Assembly (NCBI GenBank): GCA_024680795.1
Contig: JAILBR010000023.1
Coordinates: 1 to 37,562, forward strand
Reading direction: 5' to 3'
Length of the DNA stretch: 37,562 nucleotides
From: Bacilli bacterium
GTDB lineage: Bacteria > Bacillota_I > Bacilli_A > RFN20 > CAG-826
The position numbers were made by a program, and so were the translations under genes. The first letter of the stretch is position 1; each line of letters starts with the position of its first letter. Below, piece after piece: positions 24,097-32,531 of the stretch. The notes beneath the pieces were generated by a model. It worked only from the letters and a program-made list of their open reading frames with translations, was not told where the DNA came from and made no database searches.

Positions 24097-24121
24097 ACAC
24101 ACTACGAATAAAATTACATCA

Positions 24122-24158
24122 ATAAAGACCATGCCTATTAAGGGATGTGGCCCTTTTA
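24122..24158 (+). terminator. Terminator after the toxin-antitoxin module
   Basis: An imperfect hairpin, AAAGACCATGCC with GGGATGTGGCCCTTT and loop TATTAA, runs into TTTTATTATG. Its 3' half (24138-24163) closely matches 23528-23554 before the module. Confidence 0.55.
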
Positions 24159-24204
24159 TTATGAAGGTAAAAATGTTGTAAAATGTTGTAAAAAACTCGA
24201 GTTG

Positions 24205-24231
24205 GAAAAATAAAGGATAGCATTGCTATCC
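24205..24231 (-). terminator. Minus-strand terminator of the GATase-like gene
   Basis: GGATAGC (24215-24221) and GCTATCC (24225-24231) form a perfect 7-bp stem with loop ATT; read on the minus strand a TTTATTTTT tract follows. The stop codon lies inside the stem. Two copies of AAATGTTGTA nearby (24171-24190) look like a chance short direct repeat. Confidence 0.75.
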
Positions 24232-25101
24232 TATTCTTTTCTTTAGTTCATCGACATCAAAGCCAATGTCTTTACCAGCTTGACGCATTGAAGTGTTATT
24301 TTTAGCCGCTAGTTGTTTTAAGACAAGAAGTTGCAATAGGGCTTTTTCTTTTTCGTTTGCTTGGGCGTAGTTATGGAAAGAAGTATAAAACACTGTTCCT
24401 TTTCCATATTTGAATTTTATCATGACAGGCAGTGGCCTCATTATTGAGCTATTTTCCATTAAAATGACTTCGCCATCGTGATTTATTATTTGCTTCCAGT
24501 AGCCTAAATCAAACTCGATATCAATGGTGTCACCAATTATTTCCCTGACTTCGTCATCTAAAACAATTGCGGACATCACTCTTTCTTCTGTATTTCCATC
24601 AACAGATAGTTTGTTTGGGAATGCATCTTCAATAAATTTACTGGCCCAGTCAGAAGCATAAACACAGCCACCGTTTTCTACAAAGCTTATTAAATCGTTA
24701 CGAGAAATCTCGTCGGAAGTGCCACAATTGATAAAAAGTAGATCGTAACCTTTTAAACTATTTGAATCCGTATAATTATCATATTTGATTTCCATGGATT
24801 TTAATATTTTTCCAATGTTATCAAAACTAGGTGTGGAAACCGCGATTTTTAGTTCTTTTTTTTCAACTGGCTTAGTTAACTCATATAAGTCTTCAAATTG
24901 ATGACAATACGGGCAGCCTTCATATTCATATAGATATTTAAGTCTTCTTGGGAATCTAGTGTAGGCAAATTTCTTTTCATCGTTAATGATAAAAGAATTT
25001 GTCGCTACTAAAGAAGTGCGACTCGCGTTTAAAACTACTCCATATGGTTTATTTGTTTTTGGGCAGTGTACCGCTCCAACAATGAATGTCTTTTTTGCCA
25101 T
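24226..25101 (-). CDS. Hypothetical protein with glutamine-amidotransferase-like (ThuA-type) fold
   Basis: This 291-residue protein has no close match I can name. It begins with ~60 residues of beta-rich sequence and a CPYC pair (EGCPYCHQF). A Rossmann-like part follows: LKIAVSTPSFDNIGKILKSM, GYDLLFINCGTSDEISRNDLISFVENGGCVYASDWA, then GKGTVFYTSFHNYAQANEKEKALLQLLVL. That order (bedrock LFINCG, a GG turn, a late GxG-FYTSFHN) resembles ThuA/class-I GATase-like domains of unknown activity, without an obvious catalytic triad. No clear ribosome site precedes the ATG. It is divergent from the GNAT gene. Confidence 0.6.
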   Translation of the reverse strand: MAKKTFIVGAVHCPKTNKPYGVVLNASRTSLVATNSFIINDEKKFAYTRFPRRLKYLYEYEGCPYCHQFEDLYELTKPVEKKELKIAVSTPSFDNIGKILKSMEIKYDNYTDSNSLKGYDLLFINCGTSDEISRNDLISFVENGGCVYASDWASKFIEDAFPNKLSVDGNTEERVMSAIVLDDEVREIIGDTIDIEFDLGYWKQIINHDGEVILMENSSIMRPLPVMIKFKYGKGTVFYTSFHNYAQANEKEKALLQLLVLKQLAAKNNTSMRQAGKDIGFDVDELKKRIG

Positions 25102-25212
25102 AACTTAAGTTTATTTATCTATCGTTCACATGTCTAGATTTGATTTATATATTTATTATCTTCTTTAATTAATAATATTAGGATATAATCATTCTCTAAG
25201 AGTAAAAAATAA

Positions 25213-26334
25213 ATGAAAAAGATTATCGAAGTTAAAACTAATAAAGATATAAAAAGATTTATCAACTTTCCATTAGAGTTATATAAAGACTCTCCATATT
25301 ATGTCCCAATGCTATATGGGGATGAAAAGAAAATATTTAAAAAAGATTATGTCTATAACAATACATGTAAGACTATCTTTTATTTATGTGTTGATGAAAA
25401 AGATAAAGTATTAGGAAGAATAGAAGGTATTATCCAAATCGCTGCCAATGAGAAGTGGAATCAAAAAAGAGTGAGATTCACTAGGTTCGATTCTATCAAC
25501 GACCAAGAAGTCGCAAACTTACTTTTTGATGCGGTATCTAATTGGGCTAAAGAGTATGTCATCGAAGAAATAGTGGGACCTCTCGGCTATAGCGATCTAG
25601 AAAGAGAAGGACTATTAATCGATGGGTTTGATAAACTTCAAACTTATGAAGAACAATATAACTATGACTATTATCAATCTTTGATTGAAAATTATGGATT
25701 TAGTAAAGATGTCGATTGGATTGAATATAAATTATTCCAACCTAAAGAAGCTGATCCAAGAATTGAAACTTTAGCCAAAAAGTTAGAAGAAAGACATCGA
25801 ATTAGAATCTATCAACCAAAAAGCATGGGCAAATTTATCAAAGAATATGGTGATCAATTCTTTGAAATGATTGATACCACATATGGAAAACTATATGGCA
25901 CAGTCCCATTTACTAAAAAGATGATGGAGTCATCAATCTCTAACTTTAAGTTACTTTTACGTCCTCAAGATGTCGCCGTTGCCTTAGATAAAGATAATAA
26001 AGTTTTAGGCTTTGCATTAATGTTCCCATCAATATCAGAAGTAGTGACTAAATATAAAGGAAAGATTGGCTTAAGATTCATCATTGATTTCTTTAGAAAT
26101 AAAAAGCACCCTAAAGTCGTTGATTTAGGTTTAATTGGTATTCTTCCAGAATATAGTGGATACGGAATCGCTACCATGCTAGTGGATGTCTTTGTTAGAC
26201 AATTTATCGCTCATCCAGTCGAACATTTAGAGACTAACTTAATGCTTGAAAATAACTTAAATATCTTGGGCTTTATGAAAAACTTTACTAGAGAATATAC
26301 AAAGCGTAGAAGATGCTTTGTTAAGAATATATAG
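25213..26334 (+). CDS. GNAT-fold acetyltransferase family protein
   Basis: The 373-residue protein begins KKIIEVKTNKDIKRFINFPLELYKDSPYYVPML, the usual opening of a Firmicutes/Bacteroidetes family of long GNAT-like proteins. Its acetyl-CoA-binding region is LGLIGILPEYSGYGIATMLV near residues 300-320 (GxGxA). The length suggests two tandem GNAT-like folds with only the second keeping a full cofactor loop. The substrate is unknown. TATAAT at 25194-25199 is a probable -10 box and AAGAG a weak ribosome site before the ATG. It stands alone on the plus strand. Confidence 0.72.
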   Translation: MKKIIEVKTNKDIKRFINFPLELYKDSPYYVPMLYGDEKKIFKKDYVYNNTCKTIFYLCVDEKDKVLGRIEGIIQIAANEKWNQKRVRFTRFDSINDQEVANLLFDAVSNWAKEYVIEEIVGPLGYSDLEREGLLIDGFDKLQTYEEQYNYDYYQSLIENYGFSKDVDWIEYKLFQPKEADPRIETLAKKLEERHRIRIYQPKSMGKFIKEYGDQFFEMIDTTYGKLYGTVPFTKKMMESSISNFKLLLRPQDVAVALDKDNKVLGFALMFPSISEVVTKYKGKIGLRFIIDFFRNKKHPKVVDLGLIGILPEYSGYGIATMLVDVFVRQFIAHPVEHLETNLMLENNLNILGFMKNFTREYTKRRRCFVKNI

Positions 26335-26436
26335 AATAGATTATTTCAATATTTCTAGATTTTATATTTTAATCTTTGATTTACCCTTCCTTTCATCTAT
26401 CATAAATAAGAAGGGAGTTACATATATAAATATAAT

Positions 26437-27429
26437 ATGAAAAAGAGATTATTCTTATTTACACCTGTTTTAGCGTTATCTCTTTCCTCATGTGGTATCG
26501 GCAATCATCACGATATCAGTGAATATATTGCAAAAGAAATTAACTACAAATCTAATTTCCGTATTTTGCAATTAACCGATGTCCACCTCGCGGATAAAGA
26601 TGACCAAAACTTACAATTCAAATTCATGGATTTAACGATTAATGACGCTCATCCAGATATGATTATTGTCACTGGTGACTTATTTACCATCGCAAGTAAA
26701 TCCACCGCAAAGAGATTATTTAGTTATCTCGATAGCAAGAACGTTCCTTGGACAGTTACCTTTGGTAACCATGATGAACAATGCTTCTTCTCTGTTGACT
26801 GGATGACTAGTTATCTTAATAATTACGGTTCAAACTGTGTCTTTAAAGATATCCAAGATGATGATGTTCATGGAAACGCCAACTTCGCAATCAACTTAAA
26901 GAAAGATGGCAAGACTTTTGAACAATTAATCATCATGGACACCAATAGATATGACTTCGGTCATGGCTTCGGATATGACCATGTTAAAGATAATCAAATC
27001 AAGTGGTATGAAAGCTTAGTAGATTACACTACAACTGCTAATGGTGGTCTTACCGAAAGTTTGATGTTCTATCACATCCCTCTCCCAGAAATTGATAATG
27101 CTTGGGATGAAGCTCATAACGCAGACGGCACAACAAACGTTCATTATCAATATGGCGAAAAGAGAGAAAAGACCTGCCCACCAGATTATAATTCTGGATT
27201 CTTTGATAAAATCGTTGCTAAAGGAAGCACAAAAGCGATGTTCTTTGGTCACGATCACATCAACGACTTTAGAGTTGAATATAAAGGCGTTGTCTTCTCA
27301 TATGGTATCAAAGCTACTGATAGGCTTTATAACGATAAAGATATGATTGGTGGACAAGTGATTATCTTGCATGATGACCATTCATTATCTTACGAACAAA
27401 TTCGTCATAACTATAAGGAGGTATTATAA
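26437..27429 (+). CDS. Calcineurin-like metallophosphoesterase lipoprotein
   Basis: This 330-residue protein has a lipoprotein signal with LSSC and lipidated Cys 19, so it acts outside the membrane. The phosphoesterase motifs follow in order: QLTDVHLA (D48, H50), VTGDLF (GD 80-81), FGNHDE (110-114), a later YHIPLPE and FFGHDHIND. These are the metal ligands of calcineurin-like phosphatases (icc/PhoD-like purple phosphatase branch). A likely role is release of phosphate from extracellular phosphoesters. AAGGGAG lies ~18 bases before the ATG, which is far. The membrane-protein gene begins two bases after its stop and uses an AAGGAGG inside this gene. Confidence 0.85.
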   Translation: MKKRLFLFTPVLALSLSSCGIGNHHDISEYIAKEINYKSNFRILQLTDVHLADKDDQNLQFKFMDLTINDAHPDMIIVTGDLFTIASKSTAKRLFSYLDSKNVPWTVTFGNHDEQCFFSVDWMTSYLNNYGSNCVFKDIQDDDVHGNANFAINLKKDGKTFEQLIIMDTNRYDFGHGFGYDHVKDNQIKWYESLVDYTTTANGGLTESLMFYHIPLPEIDNAWDEAHNADGTTNVHYQYGEKREKTCPPDYNSGFFDKIVAKGSTKAMFFGHDHINDFRVEYKGVVFSYGIKATDRLYNDKDMIGGQVIILHDDHSLSYEQIRHNYKEVL

Positions 27430-27431
27430 TC

Positions 27432-28331
27432 ATGGAAAACAAGATTAGTAAACGTTTCTACCTCGGAACATTAATCGTCTTTGCCATTATTGGCTCCTTA
27501 TTAACAGTTTTTGCTACTAACTTATTAGCGGGTGACATTGCCACTGTTGGCTATTGGGGTAAAACTATTGTCGCTGACTTACCAGCAGTGATGATGGCGG
27601 CTATCTTTGTTTTTATAACTTTATATTTAATTAAGTTATATCGCCATCCAAAAACTTTCAAGAGAATGACTAAACTTTATCTAATTTTATTAGTCGTTTT
27701 CTCTGGACTTGGTGTAGTTGGTTGTATTCTCACCGGTACTGTGGCTTATGGTGACTTCTTAGCGCCATATCCATTCACTGGATACCCAATTATCTTCTTA
27801 ATTTTACATTTAATGTTCTTAGGATTTGGCATCTCTCAACTCCTCAAACTTAGAAGAGTTAAAGATGATTTAGAAGTGAGAAAACTTAACTTCTTACAAG
27901 TACTTAAGAACATTGGCTATGTTTTATTTATCGGCTTAGTCTTCAATAGATTTGGCTATTTCTTAGGTATGCCTCTATATGTTTATTGGCGTTATTTCTA
28001 CGCGACATTCCCATTCTATTTATACTTATTAATGCCTGTTGCCATTGGCGTATTTATGACCATGCGTAAGCTTGATATGCTTCCAAAAGGCAAGGGAAGT
28101 TTAATCTTCTTATGCATCGTAGCAGGCCTACATGTTGTCTTAGCGGCTTATATCATTATCATGGGCGCTAACGACACATTATTCGTTTCTAGTGTCTCAG
28201 CTTGTATGCCATTAGAAAGATTTGCTAGTATGCCAGTTGAGTTAATAATTCATGTCGTTGCGTATACTGCATTACTAACCTACTACATCGTTAAAGTGGT
28301 TAAAGAGAAAAAGGCAGAACAACAACAATAA
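27432..28331 (+). CDS. Hypothetical multipass membrane protein, about eight helices
   Basis: This 299-residue protein is not recognised. Hydrophobic segments are near residues 11-31, 45-67, 79-102, 115-137, 158-182, 193-213, 224-249 and 268-290, with a short basic C-terminal tail. There is a MENKISKRFY start and no signal peptide beyond the first helix. AAGGAGG (27415-27421), lying in the end of the phosphoesterase gene, drives its translation, so the two are cotranslated and may work together at the membrane. A strong terminator follows. Confidence 0.75.
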   Translation: MENKISKRFYLGTLIVFAIIGSLLTVFATNLLAGDIATVGYWGKTIVADLPAVMMAAIFVFITLYLIKLYRHPKTFKRMTKLYLILLVVFSGLGVVGCILTGTVAYGDFLAPYPFTGYPIIFLILHLMFLGFGISQLLKLRRVKDDLEVRKLNFLQVLKNIGYVLFIGLVFNRFGYFLGMPLYVYWRYFYATFPFYLYLLMPVAIGVFMTMRKLDMLPKGKGSLIFLCIVAGLHVVLAAYIIIMGANDTLFVSSVSACMPLERFASMPVELIIHVVAYTALLTYYIVKVVKEKKAEQQQ

Positions 28332-28339
28332 AATATAGG

Positions 28340-28367
28340 ACCCTTGGAGAAATCTGAGGGTCTTTTA
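28340..28367 (+). terminator. Intrinsic terminator
   Basis: GACCCTTGGA (28340-28349) and TCTGAGGGTC (28354-28363) form a 10-bp stem with loop GAAA, two pairs G-T, then TTTT. Confidence 0.85.
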
Positions 28368-28507
28368 TTATGCTTATAAAGTTAGAAACTATCAGGATAA
28401 CAAATTAAAGGTGTATAATAACTATATCGAAACTTATCAAATTATAAATTGATAAATGAAGATATCTATATGTATAATTATGAACATTTAAGGAGGCTAT
28501 CCTCATT

Positions 28508-30403
28508 ATGAAACTAAAAAAGAAAATATTGACTCCTATATTAATCGTTATATCATCTATCGCCTTATCAGGTTGTAGTTTCTTTCAAGACGCAATGGAT
28601 TCTTTGAAAGATAAAACTAATCCAACTGAAACATGTGAACACGAATTTGATGAAGGTGTAGTACCCGCTGATAGTGAAGCGACTTGTCAAAAGAAGGGCA
28701 AAGTTGTTTATACATGTATTTTATGCGGACATAAGGAAAATCGTTTTGCCTACGCTCCTCATAAATCTAATGGCATTTATCAACATAGTGAAACTGAACA
28801 TTACACAAACTGTGTGTGGTGTAATCAGATAATCGATAAAGAAAACCATAACTTTAGAGAAGAATTAATCACTCAATATGACTGCACACACGACGGATTA
28901 TCTAGATATACATGTGATAAATGTGGTTATGTGAAGGAAGATATCCATCCAGCCGAACATTATCATAAGGAAAAAGACCATGTTGAACCAACTTGTCAAT
29001 CTGCCGGTTATATCTCTTATGAAGATTGCCCAGGATGTGGTGAGCATAAAGATAACACCATTTTAGCCAAAGTTGATCATCATTATAACGGCAGAACTTG
29101 TGATTATTGTGGAAGGGATGAACTTTTAGAATATATCGATGATTTCAAATCTAAAGGCACTTCCCTAAATCCAATAATTATCGAAAGTGAAACTGAACTT
29201 ATTAGTTTATTTGACTATGTCAACGTTAACCATATCACTGAGAGCAAATTCGTTAAAATCACTTATCCATACGAAGGAACAATCCAAAAAGAAATGAGTC
29301 GAGTAGGTGGCTTATGTACCGCTGCTAACTGGACAATTAGATATGGATTTACCGGTGGTGGTTTAGGCTCAGTTTCTTTCTCTACAGATCATTATGACGC
29401 TATGTATACTCTTAAATCTGGTGTCGATTATGAAGAAAAGAAATTTGCTCAACTATATAATCCTCTTGATGATTTATTAGCAAAGACACCTACTCGAAGT
29501 GCTTCTTTTGATAATTTCAAGATTAATAATAGAACCAATGTATTTAATAACATTGAAGATACTAATCAACTATATTATGCCGCTAGCCATGGCTATAAAC
29601 CAGTTTGTAAAACTGGTTCTAAAGCCGAACACGTTTATAACGAGATGAAAAAGATCAACCGCCAAATTATTAATGATGATATGACTGATGCTTATAAGTT
29701 ATTAATGATTTATAACTGGTTAATTGAAAATATCCAATATGACCATGGTGCAGTTTCGGCAGCTGATCGCGGCATGAATAATAATGAAATTATTGCGTGG
29801 GGTGTTGAAGGTGTTGTTGACGAAAAGCTTGCGATTTGTGATGCATTCAGTAAATCATTCTGTATCTTTGCCGCTATTGAAGATATTAAATGTATCCAAG
29901 CTAGTGGAAATTCTCATGCATGGAATAAAGTTTATGTAGATCCAGATGGTGATGGAGTCAAAGACTGGTATGTTATCGATGCAACATTCGCTAATTCAAG
30001 CACAACCACCTTCGAACTTTCTAACCATGATGAATTCTTATATTCCGATAGTGAAAAAACAAAAGCTGGTTATACTTCATCTTGCTATTTAGATGTTACA
30101 GCCACTAAGACATATAACTTTGCTAAAAACTTCTCCTATAACGGAGTTAATAAAATCTACTTAAATAATATGGATGAAGTTAACGCCTATCTCGATGCAA
30201 TTATTCCTTTAGTGAAAACTGCTCATGCTGCAGGCAAAAATGTACAAATGGAATTCTTCTTTAAAGCCGGCCTCGAAAATCAATTTAAAGCTGGCAGTAC
30301 ATTCCATACACGATTAGGAACCGATTATGAAAGAAGTTGGAAGTTATCGATGTATGAATATTACGATGCGGTCGTGGAGTCATATTTCTACGAAGCTGAA
30401 TAA
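28508..30403 (+). CDS. Transglutaminase-like lipoprotein with Cys-rich N-terminal repeats
   Basis: The 631-residue protein has a lipobox LSGC with Cys 23. Residues ~35-210 hold several CxxC-containing repeats (for example ATCQKKGKVVYTCILCGHKE, YTCDKCGYVKED, CPGCGEHKD), probably small zinc ribbons common in gut Firmicutes surface proteins. A transglutaminase-like core follows, with all three catalytic residues: Cys 444 in AICDAFSK, His 470 in SHAWNKV, Asp 491 in VIDATF. Such extracellular domains act as proteases or cross-linking enzymes. AAGGAGG lies ~12 bases before the ATG. It is a single gene, convergent with deoD. Confidence 0.82.
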   Translation: MKLKKKILTPILIVISSIALSGCSFFQDAMDSLKDKTNPTETCEHEFDEGVVPADSEATCQKKGKVVYTCILCGHKENRFAYAPHKSNGIYQHSETEHYTNCVWCNQIIDKENHNFREELITQYDCTHDGLSRYTCDKCGYVKEDIHPAEHYHKEKDHVEPTCQSAGYISYEDCPGCGEHKDNTILAKVDHHYNGRTCDYCGRDELLEYIDDFKSKGTSLNPIIIESETELISLFDYVNVNHITESKFVKITYPYEGTIQKEMSRVGGLCTAANWTIRYGFTGGGLGSVSFSTDHYDAMYTLKSGVDYEEKKFAQLYNPLDDLLAKTPTRSASFDNFKINNRTNVFNNIEDTNQLYYAASHGYKPVCKTGSKAEHVYNEMKKINRQIINDDMTDAYKLLMIYNWLIENIQYDHGAVSAADRGMNNNEIIAWGVEGVVDEKLAICDAFSKSFCIFAAIEDIKCIQASGNSHAWNKVYVDPDGDGVKDWYVIDATFANSSTTTFELSNHDEFLYSDSEKTKAGYTSSCYLDVTATKTYNFAKNFSYNGVNKIYLNNMDEVNAYLDAIIPLVKTAHAAGKNVQMEFFFKAGLENQFKAGSTFHTRLGTDYERSWKLSMYEYYDAVVESYFYEAE

Positions 30404-30424
30404 CTTATATACAAAGTATATAAA

Positions 30425-30450
30425 AAAGGAGCAATTCAACTTGCTCCTTT
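30425..30450. terminator. Bidirectional terminator between the transglutaminase gene and deoD
   Basis: AAAGGAGCAA (30425-30434) and TTGCTCCTTT (30441-30450) form a perfect 10-bp stem with loop TTCAAC, A-rich on one side and T-rich on the other. It can serve both convergent genes. Confidence 0.8.
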
Positions 30451-30465
30451 AATTTGCTATTTTTC

Positions 30466-31185
30466 TTAGTCACAGAATCTTTCAGCAGTGGCGATACCAA
30501 GTTCAACCATTCTTGAAAGGCCAAACGCTCTTTCTTCGGAGGTTAATTTATCTGGAAGAATAAAGCTATCAGTTACTGTTAATAAGCATAAAGCTTTTTT
30601 ATTAAGTCTAGCGGCATTGGTGTATAAAGAGAATGCTTCCATTTCCACACCAAGAACCCCTAAACTTGCCCATTTCTTCCATGAATCTGGATCTGGATCA
30701 TAGAACACATCAGCGGATAAGATATTGCCCCCATGATAAGGGATGTTATTTTTCTTTGCTTCATCACATGCGGCCATAAGTAGGTCAAAATCTGCAGTGG
30801 CGGAATATGTACCGGCGAGATGGAATTGAGCCACCCAGTTGCTATCGGTACTAGCAGCGGCGCAGATAATTACATCTTTAAGTTTAACTTTTGGCTGATA
30901 TGCTCCACAGGTACCGACTCTGATAATTGCTTCGACTCCATAACCAGTAAATAATTCATAAGAATAAATACCGATTGATGGCATGCCCATACCAGAGGCC
31001 ATAACTGTTAATCTTTTACCATTTTTGGTAAAACCAGTAAATCCTAAGATACCTCTAACATCGGTAACTTGTTTATAATCGTGTAAATATGTATCGGCAA
31101 TCCACTTAGCTCTGACTGGATCTCCAGGCATGAGAACAACTTTAGCGAAATCGCCATCTTTTGCATTTATATGCGGTGTAGCCAT
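30466..31185 (-). CDS. deoD: Purine nucleoside phosphorylase DeoD
   Basis: This 239-residue protein begins MATPHINAKDGDFAKVVLMPGDPVRAKWIA, the DeoD signature; it later has RVGTCGAYQP and LGVEMEAF. TVTDSF keeps the catalytic Asp, unlike the nucleosidase-like protein at 1226-1900. DeoD splits purine nucleosides with phosphate in nucleoside salvage. The length equals the family norm (~235). GAGGAAG lies ~7 bases before the ATG on the minus strand. Confidence 0.95.
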   Translation of the reverse strand: MATPHINAKDGDFAKVVLMPGDPVRAKWIADTYLHDYKQVTDVRGILGFTGFTKNGKRLTVMASGMGMPSIGIYSYELFTGYGVEAIIRVGTCGAYQPKVKLKDVIICAAASTDSNWVAQFHLAGTYSATADFDLLMAACDEAKKNNIPYHGGNILSADVFYDPDPDSWKKWASLGVLGVEMEAFSLYTNAARLNKKALCLLTVTDSFILPDKLTSEERAFGLSRMVELGIATAERFCD

Positions 31186-31277
31186 TATTATGCTTCCTCA
31201 CTTTCAACATGTCTATTGTATAACAAAATAGTCAAAGAAAGATAGATTTTTACTAAGTAAATTGCTAAAGTTATTCC

Positions 31278-31670
31278 ATGGGAAGAATAAAGAAAGATTA
31301 TATACCTTCAACAAGTGAGATAAAAATCCTTGATACAGTGGATATTCTAAACTCCAAAAATCTATATCCGTTACCTCAAGGTGTATATAAAATTCTTTCT
31401 GGTAGTAGTGAGCCTGAATTTATCATTTATCATGATATGCCGACTTATCGAACCCTTACTTCTTTTGGCAGTAAACATATCTCTAGACTGATTATGATGC
31501 TACTTAGAAATGACTATTTAGGGAAAATATATGACCAAAATAGTGACGAGTTATATCTAAAAATAACTGATAAAGGAAAGGTATTTCTTTATCACTACCA
31601 TAAGAAGCATAAATACTCTTTCCAAAAGAAAAACGTATCTAAAAAACCACTTATCGTGGAAATTAAATAG
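31278..31670 (+). CDS. Small RQC-like winged-helix protein
   Basis: The 130-residue protein resembles the RQC domain of RecQ helicases standing alone: LDTVDILNSKNLYPLPQGVYKILSGSSEPEFIIY, then LTSFGSKHISRLIMMLLRNDYL and LYLKITDKGKVFL. These match the RQC pattern of G-x-LL-x-EIL-x-GS, yG-x-gk-x-s-x-x-w-x-x-lI-x-x-L-x-x-x-gyl and L-x-l-T-x-x-G. A winged helix binding DNA or RNA is likely. The C-terminal tail is basic. No helicase domain is nearby and no clear ribosome site precedes the ATG. It is upstream of cdaA with 75 bases between. Confidence 0.6.
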   Translation: MGRIKKDYIPSTSEIKILDTVDILNSKNLYPLPQGVYKILSGSSEPEFIIYHDMPTYRTLTSFGSKHISRLIMMLLRNDYLGKIYDQNSDELYLKITDKGKVFLYHYHKKHKYSFQKKNVSKKPLIVEIK

Positions 31671-31745
31671 AATATACGGGGTTTTCATTGAATATATTTA
31701 TTATTCAATTATAATTAGTATATCTGAGTGATCGGAGGAATTTTT

Positions 31746-32531
31746 ATGGTAGTTTCATTCGTATGGGAAAATGTGCCAACCCTTAACTGGATTCTCTCAC
31801 TAGTTCTCATCGTCGCAATATATGGTCTCTTATTCTATATGTTCGCTAAAATAATTAAGCGAACCACAGGTTATATCATGCTAGCGGTTTCCGCTACAGC
31901 AGGATTATTAACATTTATCTTTTATCTCCAATATATCTTTGCTTTTGTCGAAGTATTAACTGGAGTTGGTATCACCATCTCCCTATTCTCAAACTTAGGA
32001 GATTTAAGACAGTTCTTAGCTAACCCATTTAAGACAAGCCGTATCAAAGCTTCGAAAGTGGCAGTGGAAAAGATTTATAATCGAGAAGAACTTTATAAGA
32101 TTATCGAAACCACAGTTATTAACCTTTCTAAAACTAGAACTGGGGCAATCATGACATTTGAAAAGAATACTTCTTTAGCGGATGTTATGAAGAATGGTGT
32201 ATTCGTAAACGCACCTGTTACTAGCGAACTTTTAACCACAATTTTCTATCCAGGTACCAGACTTCATGATGGCGCAGTCATTATCAAAGATAATGTGATT
32301 GTCGCTGCTGCAGTTTTCTATACCCCAACCACTAAACCGTTTGCTGGTAAATATGGTTCTCGTCATAGAGCAGCGATTGGTATTTCTGAAATCAGTGATG
32401 CAGTCACTATCGTTGTTAGTGAAGAAACTGGACGTATCTCCTTTGCGGTCAATGGACAACTCGATACAGTTACCCAAGAAACCTTCTTAAGAGCGTTTGA
32501 AAACTACATGGATGGAGTTACTGGTGAATAA
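31746..32531 (+). CDS. cdaA: Diadenylate cyclase CdaA (c-di-AMP synthase)
   Basis: This 261-residue protein has three N-terminal membrane helices (to ~residue 85) and a DAC domain. The catalytic DGA motif is at 175-177 (TRLHDGAVIIKD) and the RHR motif at 206-208 (GSRHRAAIGISE). It condenses two ATP to c-di-AMP, which controls potassium and osmotic balance in Firmicutes. I start at the ATG at 31746, six bases after GGAGGA; the in-frame GTG at 31728 is upstream of that site. The next gene overlaps by one base (TAATG). The usual partners cdaR and glmM are absent. Confidence 0.93.
   Translation: MVVSFVWENVPTLNWILSLVLIVAIYGLLFYMFAKIIKRTTGYIMLAVSATAGLLTFIFYLQYIFAFVEVLTGVGITISLFSNLGDLRQFLANPFKTSRIKASKVAVEKIYNREELYKIIETTVINLSKTRTGAIMTFEKNTSLADVMKNGVFVNAPVTSELLTTIFYPGTRLHDGAVIIKDNVIVAAAVFYTPTTKPFAGKYGSRHRAAIGISEISDAVTIVVSEETGRISFAVNGQLDTVTQETFLRAFENYMDGVTGE

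Noticed and set aside
23854-24111. UAG read as an amino acid, giving a full-length toxin
   Set aside because: TAG ends other genes here, such as the acyltransferase and rimO, so the code is standard.
24169-24190. Direct repeat AAATGTTGTA twice, as a CRISPR or iteron
   Set aside because: Only two short adjacent copies without spacers; likely chance in AT-rich sequence. No CRISPR array was seen in the window.
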